Source: Eublepharis macularius (taxonomy: Eukaryota > Chordata > Lepidosauria > Squamata > Eublepharidae). From it: 64,000 bases of DNA. Positions 36,720 through 47,800 of this stretch are shown in pieces. The DNA is taken from NCBI RefSeq assembly GCF_028583425.1, contig NC_072791.1, forward strand, positions 43,593,368-43,657,367. Direction: 5' to 3'. The notes beneath the pieces are model-generated. The model saw only the letters and a program-made list of their open reading frames with translations. It made no database searches and had not been told where the DNA came from. The first letter of the stretch is position 1; each line of letters starts with the position of its first letter. The position numbers and the translations under genes were made by a program.

Positions 36720-38890
36720 CGAGTCAGCTGATGAGGCTTTCACAGTAGTGTTGCCTCTCTAAAGGCTTCAACAGACCGCTACCACTTGGCCATGAATCGT
36801 CTCCCCGCTCCTTTTGTAGTCTTTTTAGTGGCTTTATTGCATCAGTTGCTTCTCCCAAACCCCGTAGTGATCATTGGCTTAGGACCTTGCCTAATCAAGG
36901 GCTTAAGAAGCCATGGGGTTGTGTTCCTGCTATGGAACTCAGTATGTGGTCATTCCTGAGCTCTATCTGGATAAATGGTGTTGTTCGTTCCTTTAGCCTG
37001 TACTATTGCCAAGAGGAATGTCTTGAAAATGCTGGAGCAGGTAGTTAAGCATGTAAATGCCACGGGTTAGCCGTGGGTCTTCTGTGTTCTTTCTACCAAA
37101 TTATCTCTCCTATTTCTCACCCTCCTTCCTTACCCAGTAAATTTGACCTAATCTCTGCATATTTTGCAAACATCCTCTCCTTCCTTTTCTGTTATTGTGT
37201 AATAAACTACTTCGCACATACATGGGAGTTTTGTTTATCAAGGATCCCTTGATGCAATTCGGACTAGATCATCTTCTGATCCCTTTCAGGACTCTTGTTC
37301 TGTTCATTTAATCAGTCTTTGAAAATGCTATGAATAGAAGCAATGACACTTCTTTTTCTGGGGCAGATTTTTTTTTTTAGTATAGGATGCTCTCTGCCTA
37401 ACTCATGCTGTGGAGAAATGTATATCTGATACTGCTATGAAAACTTGCAATTGGTAGGAGGTATAAACAATCTGCTTACTGTCAAATTATTACTTCTGCT
37501 CCCACCGTCATTAGTTGAGAGCATATTCTAGGGGTAGGTAACTGGGGAGAGGGAGACGTGGTCACTAGAGACTACATGGGCCTTGTCTATAATCCCCAAT
37601 CCCAAGAGGGTATCCTATTCACACATTTTGTGCTCTTGCACATCATCTTCCTGAACAAGATGCAGCAAAAAGCTCTTTAATTACTTTGGTATGATAGTAT
37701 CAGAATTGAATGTGCAGTACAAGATTCATGCGGCTGGTCGGCTAGAGACCTGTAGACTGTTGACAAACAATCCCTCATTTTCTTCAATGTGATGAGCGGG
37801 CCTGCAGAAAGCATCTTCTAGGGACAGCTGGTGCGTGGTTGTTTAGCCTATCCTGAGCAGTTTTTTGCCCTCCAGCTAGGCTCCAAGAACTAGAAGTAAA
37901 CACAGCTGCAGGAACAGTGAAAGAATTGCATCCCTCGTTACCCTGTTACCTTAGAAATCAAAGGGGCTGGGACCAAGCATTTGCTGACAAAACCTCTATT
38001 TGGCTGCCAAAAGGAAAAAGTTTTTAGTTGGAACTTGGGCTGCTGTTAAATATTTTCAAGATCCCTTTTAGTAGTTGTGTTCCAACACTGCAGAGCAACA
38101 GAATAAGGGCAGCTCTTCTTCTCCAAACGAATAAATTGTTAACTAAAGCTGCCAGTGGGGTAATGCTTTGGAGTTACAGAGGTCCTCAGTAAGGCCAGTG
38201 ACCACTGGTTCGCATATGCAAGTATCTTGCACAGGGAGAGGCAAAGGAGATTTGTAATCAGGCTCTTTCCTAGGTTTTTAAAAGGAGGTGTGGGACGGGT
38301 CAGTATCCCGTAGAAATCTATGCTTTTTGTTTTTGAAGGTACCTTTATCTTTCTCACCCAGCATAGATTTCCATATTATTAGTAATCCTTACTAATTACT
38401 ACTGCATGGGCATTATGTCTGCTGCACAAATGGTTCAGAAACTTCTAGCAGTAGCATTTGGATGCAAAATCTCCTCCCCTCAAACACAGTCTCCTTTTAG
38501 TGGAAAAAAAACCCCCTCACATCTCCCCTGTTGACATGTTCTAAGATGTAACTTCCCTTTGTATGTAACTTTGTGCGCTCTCTGGCTGTAGACACTCTTG
38601 CCATCACAGTGACTTGGCCAAGTCAGCAGCTACTCAACTCAGGCAGAACACTCAGAGGCTCTTTAATCAGCTTCAGGGTGGCACATACAGTTGTCAAACG
38701 ATGCTCCGGAGCAGGCGTATTTGCATTATTGCGCTAGTACAGTAGGGTCTCTTCTCTTCTCCTCTGACTTTCCAATAGCTGGCAGGAAAGCTCCAGAGCT
38801 TTGTTCTTTGCTAAATCTGCCCCCAAATGGGGTTTCCCACATAGATGTGAGCTGGTGAAGTCTACAGCCCTGGCAGTACAAAACCAAATC
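36720..38890. other. Convergent intergenic region, kelch gene to GSTZ1
   Basis: No coding exon is visible. The right part should hold the GSTZ1 3' UTR, read on the minus strand. A minus-strand AATAAA (plus TTTATT) lies at about 36833, but it is far from the stop and may not be the one used. Confidence 0.4.
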
Positions 38891-38895
38891 AGCTT

Positions 38896-41800
38896 CTAGG
38901 CTCTTAGTTCTGGAGGAGTATCTGGCTGCTGCGATGGATGACTTGTTTGAAATTCCTTTAACTCCAGAAGAGCTTTGTTGATTCTTATTATTGTGGGGTA
39001 TGGAGCAAGATCAACTTTGTATCTAGAAGGAGAAGAGAGTTTAGTAGTTACTATAGCAGCATGCTCTAGAAATGAGTATTCAGCCATGACTTAAAGTCAG
39101 CACTTGTACAAAGACCACCTTTACAAGGTCTTTGAAGAACCACCTTTATAAACATTTATTTAGTACCAGCAAAGTGCTGAATACACAAATTAAGCACCCC
39201 TGTTCAGAGGGGCCACAATTTAGATTAGACAGCTAAGCTAGTGAATGATGATGGGGTAGAGGAACATCTCGTGGCTCCATGCAGGTGCAAGTTAACCATC
39301 CAGGTGGTTCATGAAAGGCGTTGCTGAAGACTGGAGGGTTTTTTAGCAAAGTCAGATAGCTAGTAGCCATAAAAAGCGATGCACTGGGAAGCACAGAGAT
39401 GGGATTTGATGTATTAAACTCTTCTGGCCTCTCTTGCCATCTATGAATGGATCCTAACATTGGGTTGCAAACGAGATTCCTCAGTTCTGGGCAGCATGTG
39501 CAAGAGACATCATTGGCCTGTGACCAGAGATGACTCCGTGTTTGGCTCTAAGCATAAAGGACAGCTTTACCTATGACCCTTCAGAACGGGGCTCTAGAAA
39601 TGAAACCCACATGCAAGAAAACTTATAGCCTTCCTGTGAGAAACTGGGAATCCGCCTCAATGCAAATAGCTAGCCTTGCCACTAGAACAACTGGCAGAAC
39701 CTCACCTAACCAAACAGCTTTTGTTGCTTACCTCTCAGCATTGTACACCTGAGGGGCCAAGCACAGGTCCGCCATAGACACCTACAGTGAAGCAGAAACA
39801 AGTAATTCAACCACCCTTTGGCTGAACCCAGAGACTTCCTGTTACTACCACCTCTCAATCCATCATGGGCTGCTGGCTGGAGTGCTGGACCTTGAGTGTG
39901 TAATTTTGTTATGAAGTGAAGGCAATTGCCTTATGATACTTTTAATCTCAGAGGCTTATTGATGGTCTTAATCAAGGTTTTGCTTCCTCTGTTCCCTTCT
40001 GCCAAATATCTTAGATCATACAGTTTTCCTGTGGAATTCAATGAACTCTTTTAATGTTTACTGTAAGAAACTGTGATAGAGAAAATGAGGGAAATCTTAC
40101 AATAAACGGTAGAGCAGATAATGCAAAATATTGTATCTGAAAACACAATGATTAGATGCAAGTATGAAAATGCACTGGAATCACCGCCACCTTGTCCTTC
40201 AAACGTTGTGATGCTGCTGTTAGTGAGCTAGATGACTGCTTGCCACACTTTTTGTAGGTGAGCCTGCAAATAACAGTTTTTGGAATCTGGCTTAATTGTG
40301 GAACTCACTGCCACAGTAACCGTACTAGTGGCTTTAAAAGGCGATTAGAGAAATCCATGGAGAATCGGTCCACCGGTGCTTATTAGCAATGATACCTAAA
40401 TGGAACCTCCAGATTCAGAGGCAGAAACCCTCTGAATACCAGTGCTAGAGGGGCTTGGTCCTGCAGGTCTCTATTTGATGGCCTGGGGTGGGGTGGGGGG
40501 GGGAAGCATCTGGTTTGTTGTTATAGGAAACGAGATGCTGGACCAGATGGACCGTTGGTCTGCTGCAGCACAGCTACTCTGAAGTTTCAATGGCTCAATA
40601 CACTTACTAGCTTATCTACCACAGCATGATACAGTCTCATAAGAACAAACTGTAGAGGACTAACTGTGTTTTTGGGTGACTGCTGTACTTTGTGTTTGTT
40701 TGTTTGTTTTTCATATGCAATGTATTTTAATATTATGCTTATCAGCCTGCAAGTTACTGTGAGAAGTCCTTTCAATTTCTCTTTTGGTTCTTTTTAGTTC
40801 TGCTCTGGCATTTTTCCTTAATAGCAATTGTACAAGCAGGGTACTCTCAAGTACTTGTGGAGGGCATCTAATTTCCCCCTGTATCCTCCTCTCCTAATAC
40901 AGCCATTCCCCTTTTCCTTCTGTTCTTCCCACCTACCAGCCAACCTACCTTTATCTGCCCCCTTCCCACTCTTCAGTTTTCCTTTCTTCCCTCCCCCGGG
41001 AAAATTATGGTCCAGTTGCAAAAGTCCTGAAGCGACTGCCTGTAAGTCCAGCTGAGCTATCCAGTGGCTGCAGGCCCTGGTCATGGTTGAGCCTGGCCCC
41101 AGTGAGTCCTCCCTCAGCAGGGACATGACAAGGGAGGGGTTGGAACCTTTTCCAGGGCTGTTTTGGCCTCCCATTCCACCCCTCCACTTTATAGAAATCA
41201 AGATTCAAAAGCTCAGCGATATTTTTACGACTGTCTAGCCACCTCCAAAATGGCAACACAACTCAGTGGGCATTTTCTTTTCTTAAAGTGACAGAGGTTG
41301 TTTCCATTATTTTGTGGAGTTTTAATTCCCCCAATATATTTTTCCAGATTTTTCTACAACCTCTGGACTTCAAGTTTGTAGAGAAGTCACCCCACATCTA
41401 TCCTTAGCTCTATTTTGCAGATCTATTCATTCTCATACTTTGTGGCCCAGTTCAGAATTAAATGTATTCTGTGTTATCAGTACTCACTTTGCTTTGATTA
41501 TATATAACAAAAAGATGTCTACCATGGAGCCTTGTATCTCTAAGTATGTAAGGAAGCTGAACTGGATCTGAAAGGACCCCTTTCTCTTACACTTCCTTCA
41601 GGCATTTGAAAATATCTTTGTGCCATATATAGGCCTCTATTGACCATCTTGGCACATGAGACAATGCAAGTTACCCACAAGGAACAGAAAATCAACAATC
41701 TGGTTGCTGCCACCTCTGAATGCTAAGGGCTTACATATTGTCAGTGTATAGGAAGATTGCTTGATTTCCAAGGATCTAGGGCTTTTTCAAGAAGCATTCT

Positions 41801-44800
41801 ACTAACCAAACCATCTGGCTCATGTCATGGACAAAAATGATCAAATCCACATTATTTTGGTGGTTCTTCCTTTACTTCTCCTGCATTGCAGTGCCTACTC
41901 AAGCATTTAAAGCCTTTTTTAAATAAGTATCAGCACTTCTTCCAGCTCCACAAATGTCTCAATTGCATCACTCAGCACTTTCAGTAGCACCCACTTGATA
42001 TAGAAGAAAAAAGTGACCTGAAATATGCTGTGTAAATTATTTATTAAAAAAAAATAAAAAATATGCTGTGTAATTATTAGCAGTAGATGGTGCCATAGAC
42101 TGACTTGCTGTATCTAACACCTGGTAAGCTAACAAGGATCCTAGCTGGAGGTTCCCAAATGACTGAAATTGTGGGTGGGTGGGTGGGTGGGTGGGAGGGA
42201 GGGAGGGAGGGGGCATAGACAAGAAAATAGTTATAACAGCAGAGTTCTCTTTCAACTGTCAGTTTTACTGGTAGGCCATAGAATGTAACTGAACAAAACT
42301 GGCAAATTTAATAGTACAGGTATTAATGGGTGATGTATATGCTGTGTTGTCAATGTAGAACCATTTGCAACTACATTACCTATATGCCACCTATACATCC
42401 TATTTGGTTATAAACATTTTACACCACTGGATCTATACACTGGCTATACTGTAGAGAAAAACATTTCTTATGAAATCAAGGTAGATAGATCCCTATTGAT
42501 ATGGTAGCTATGCAAACCTTACTAATTCTGGGTTTGTAGTTCTACTAGTGATCAGAGGTGTCTTTGATCTCAGCTTGTCTTACCTCATCCCCAACGCAGT
42601 AGCGCCCAGCTGTTTCCTGCAGGATCTGCTCCAAAGCTGGAGGAACAAAGTTGTGCAGTAGTTAAAACCAAGCAGCTCCACCTTTCTGCATATGGCTTTG
42701 CATAGATCAATGAATGAATTGCATGGCTATACAGGATTCTAATAAAAATCAAGTAAATTTGAAATAATCTCAGAAAGCTTTTGATTTGTCATAGGGCTTG
42801 AAAGAAAAAAAACGGTAAGTGGGTTAGAAGAGGTGCCTCTAGGAAAAACCGTATTTATGGCCATTTTTAAGACACAGAAAGGAGTACCAGCCAGTTGGTG
42901 GCAAAGCTGTGTGAGGTGGGGATTGTAAGGAAGGAAGAGGTAGGAGGTATGATGAACCATTATCCCACATGTCACTTCTTTTGCACATGTCCCTCCCCCT
43001 CTCTTCCCCACATCTTGTGTTTCTCATGCAAATGCAGAAAGCAGTGGGTGGGGAAAGGACTAACAGTGCAATCCTAGACAGCGTTGTTTCAGTCCAAGCC
43101 CACTGAAAACAATGGGTTTAGACTGGAGTAACGCTGTTTGGATTGCACTTTAAGTTTCTGCCATTCTCTTCTCCTCCCCTGCCCCTCACCCCGTCTCCCA
43201 TCAAAGCTCTACAATTTGTATGTGGGGTGAGGAGTCTTGTGTTTGCTGAATATGATGAGATTTGTCTGTTCTTAGTGGTTACCGAGGCCATGTCTGCACC
43301 AGCATGCCTTCGTCCAGCTGTTGTTAAGAGTCACCCTTCATGTTCTCAATGTTGGAAATATGCATTAAAGGTTAGTTGTGCTTTCAGGTAATTCTCTGAG
43401 AAATTGCTAAAGACCAGTTTCCATTGGCTGGGCATCTCCACCACATGACAGCTCCCTATTTTTATTTAAAATATTTCTGTCCTGCTTTCCCCCCTTCTTT
43501 TGGGAGGACTTAAAGAATCTCCAAGGGGCTTGCAGGATGCTGTAGCTATTTCATTGACTTTTCCCAGGACAAGATAGATAAGCAGACAGGCTTTTCACAT
43601 AAAACTCCTGCCTGTTGGCACAGCTAAATGCAGCTCTGCAGTTCACTGTGTGATCCCACCTTTGAAGCCACGAGAGATACAGTGCTGAGCCCATTCCAGC
43701 TTCTTTTCTCCCATTTGCTGCAGGACAGCCAGGTTCTGAGAAATGCAGGAAGAATCTTAAGATTAGCTTTCCTCACAGCTAAGAAGTTAATTGTGGCTAT
43801 ACAGAGGCATGAGTGTTTTAAAGAGAGTTTGAGAGGGTAGGAGAGAGAGCCATTGTTACCTTTCTTTCTATTGCAACTACTCTTCAGTGGCAGCCGGATT
43901 CTGAGTCCAGCACTGTCTGATTGGACAGCAGCACTGGTCGTCTGACATGATGCAAGAAGGGGGCAGTATCTTCCAATAGGTCCTTCTACCAGTAGTTCCT
44001 CTTTGTGTGTCTAGGTCCTCTTATGCATAAGCCAAGACACTGGGAGCAAGTGACTAAGAAGCACAAAGTGGAGAAATCTGGCAGAGACTGTTGCTGTTCT
44101 CACTAGGGGAGGGGTGGTGATGGCGGCAGCCCAAAGTCCCCTTTGCCTTTGTCTCAGCTTGACAGAAAGTGACTGAGGTACACAGCAGCACACCCATGCA
44201 GATGAGGTCTTTGGATTCAGGGGTTATGCTTGGGCTAGGCTGAAACATTGGGAGAGGACAGATTTGGTCCTTGCACTCTCAGTTGCCTATCCCCGCATTG
44301 CTATGAAGTCTACAGGTTCTTGTTGACCAGAGATGATAGCAGAATGACTGTGCACACCTTGGGCAACAATGACACCATTCTACACCCTTAAATGTTTTGA
44401 AAAATATGTCCAGCCATACATGGTGCTGTACCAGGTCTTAGAGTTGATCTAGTTTGTTATTCTATAATTCTGCGGCTTTGCGTATAGAGCAACCTTGAGA
44501 CCAAGTTGATCTTGGACCAGTTCAGGTAACTCTATAACACTAGGGACTGCAGAACAAAAAGCAGATTTTTAATAATATTTGACAAAGTCTTTTTCAAAGC
44601 CATGTCCTTAAGAACATAAGAACATAAGCAAAGCCATGTTGGATCAGGCCAGTGGCCCATCCAGTCCAACATTCTGTCACACACAGTGGCTAGAAATCCA
44701 GTGCCATCTAAAGGGCTGTCAGTGAGGCCAGGACACCAGAAGCCCTCCCACTGCCTTCCTTCCAGCACCAAGACAACAGAGCACCACCTCCCCACAAAGA

Positions 44801-47800
44801 GAATACCATCTATCTCCTGTGGCTAATAGCCACTGATGGGCCTCTGCTCCATATATTTGTCCAGTCCCCTCTTGAAGCTGGCAATGCTTGTAGCTGCCAC
44901 CACCTCCTGTGGCAACGAATTCCATGTGTTTATCACCCTTTGTGTAAAGTAGTATTTTCTTCTATCTGTTCTAACCCGACTGCTCAATAATTTCATAGAG
45001 TGCCCACGAGTTCTTGTATTGTGAGAAAGGGAGAAAAACACATCTTTCTCTACCTTCTCTAACCCGTGCATTATCTTGTAAACCTCTATCATGTCTCCCC
45101 TCAGTCATCTTTTCTCCAGGCTAAAGAGCCCCAAGCGCCTCAATCTTTCCTCATAGGGAAAGTGTTCCAACCCTTTAATCATTTTAGTTGCCCTTCTGTG
45201 TACTTTTTCCAGTGCTATGATATCTTTTTTAAGGTGTGGCGACCAGAACTGTACACAGTACTCCAAATGAGGCCTCACCATCGATTTATACAGAGGCATT
45301 ATGATACCGGCTGATTTGTTTTCAATCCCTTTCCTAATAACCCCTAGCATAGCATTAGCTTTTTTTATGGCAGTCGCACACTGTGCTGACGTTTTTAGTG
45401 AGTTATCTATCATGACTCCAAGATCTCTCTCTTGGTCAGTCTCCGCCAGTTCAGACCCCATCAACTTGTATTTATATTTTGGATTTTTGGTTCCAATGTG
45501 CATTACTTTGCACTTGGCTACATTGAACCTCATTTGCCACATGGATGCCCACTCTTCTAGCCTCGACAGATCCCTTTGGAGTGCCTCACAATCCTCTCTG
45601 GCTTTCACCACCCTGAACAATTTCGTGTCATCTGCAAATTTAGCCACTTCACTGCTTAATCCCAATTCCAAATCATTAATAAACAAGTTAAAAAGCATTG
45701 GACCCAATACCGACCCCTGTGGCACCCCACTGCTCACCACCCTCCACTGTGAGAAGTGCCCGTTTATACTCACTCTCTGTTTCCTATTAATTAGCCAGTT
45801 TTCGATCCACAAGAGGACTTGGCCCTTTATCCCATAGCTACTGAGCTTACTTAGCTTTACAGTTTCCCCCAAGATCTTTTGCTCCTTGTTTCCTAAGACT
45901 ATAACAAATAGAGAATGTATGGGCTGGAGGCACTGAGTAGCAGTATTAAAATAAAAAGGGAACTGGGTCATAAGTAACTCCATCAGCCTTGGAAAGGACC
46001 TTCTGTCTTCCTGGGGTTCCCTTGGACTCAGTGCCAGCAGTGACCTCTGATCAAACAATGCCAGGGTGGACACACCCTGGCAAAAGACAATACCTGTAAT
46101 GGCTGAATTCCAGAAGCAATGAGATCAGAGATCATCCGGACCTCAGCTCTCTTCTTAGGATCCTGAGGCAGGATTCTAGGGTTTGGCCGTGTCTCTTCCA
46201 GATACTCCATTATGGCCAGCTGAAGTAAGCATAAAAACTTGGATAAGATCAAGTTGATGGAAAGAGGAAAGAAGAATCTAGGCTGAAGACTCCAGATCTT
46301 GGTTTAAGCCAGTTCTGGCAAAGTAAACAACCCACTGTGAGCAGAACCACAAGTGACAAAAGGCTCAGATTGGACACTTGTCAGCTTCCCTCAAGTTTTG
46401 ATGGGAAATGTAGGCATCCTGGTCTCGCAGCTTGGCTCTCCGACTGCTGTCCAATGGAATTTTCAACTGTCACTTGTCCAACATTCCGCCAGGCTGCCTA
46501 CATTTCCCATCAAACCTTGAGGGAAGCTGACAAGTGACCAATCTGTGCCTTTTGTCACTTGTGGTTCTGCTCTGTGAAAACAGGCTAATTAGAAACAAGG
46601 TTTAGCCTTACAAAATAAAAACTTAAAGACACATGAATAAATAATTATAATAAAATATAAAGTGTTCTATCCAGTATTTACATTAGCCACACACAAGAAA
46701 TAAGGTCCATATTGATTTTAGGCAACCAACTTCAATGTTAAATTGCCTTCAATCTAGAACTTCTGTAGTTAGAACTTCTGTTATAAAGTGCCTTCAGTAT
46801 TAAACTAGTATTGTTTAGAACTTCTGTTCATCTACACTCCTAAACTGTATTAGCCATCAATACCATTTTCCATAGGACGAAGTCCTTCAATCTTTCCTTC
46901 TGGCAACAATACATTAAAGCTTATCTTCACCAGAGAGCTTAATAAAGCCCAAGCCAAACCCATAGGTTGGTGAGTTTAATATTCCATTATAATTGTATAA
47001 TTCTATACGTTCTAAACTTATAACAGAAATTCTTACTTCTGGCTATTGTAAATATTGGATATAGAACACTTTATATTTTATTGTAATAATTTGTGTCTTT
47101 AAATTGTTATTCTGTATGCTTGTGTAGGGGATATTGTATAAAACACTTTGGCTAAACTTTGTTTCTAATTAGCCTGTATTCACAGTGGGTTATTTTGCTA
47201 GTATTACACTGTGTATCCTGTTGGTTTTCTGAGCCAATGTTGTTCAGTGGTGTTAGGGTTGGTTGCATAAGTAATGGTCCCTTACTATGGAAAACCTTGG
47301 TGGGATCTTACAACCACTAACTGGATTAAATATTCAAGCTGAGTCAGGGTGGGATCACAGCAGATTAAAACAATTCTATTAAGTGCTGATGGATGATTCT
47401 ATCCTATCCAATGTGGATTTCCCTTCAACAGATATTAACAGTGCAATCCTATGCAGAGTTACTCCAGTTTAAGCCTGTACATTTCAATGGGCTTAGAATG
47501 GAGTAACTCTGTTTAGGATTGCACTGTTAGTCTGATATTGAGAAATATTATACCCTTAAAGAGGGTAAAGGACCTTTATCTAGACAATAGAACCAAGCAA
47601 ATAATTAATATAGATTGCATACTCACTGATTGAGAGAGGGTGATGCCATCAATTTTGAGGGCTGGGACTTGTTGCATTGGATTCACAGACTGGAATTCAG
47701 ATGACCGCTGTGGAGACAGGACAGTTTCTAATATGCACTGCAATTCTAAGCACAGTGACCCTCTTCTAAACCCCATTGACTTCAATGGGCACAGAAGGGT

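Noticed and set aside
40818-41259. 127-aa and 84-aa minus frames in GSTZ1 intron 7
   Set aside because: No match to GSTZ1 or any family known to me, and the GSTZ1 exon chain is complete without them.
45301-45837. 178-aa open frame on the plus strand
   Set aside because: It is the antisense of CR1 reverse transcriptase; the minus-strand product has the real motifs.
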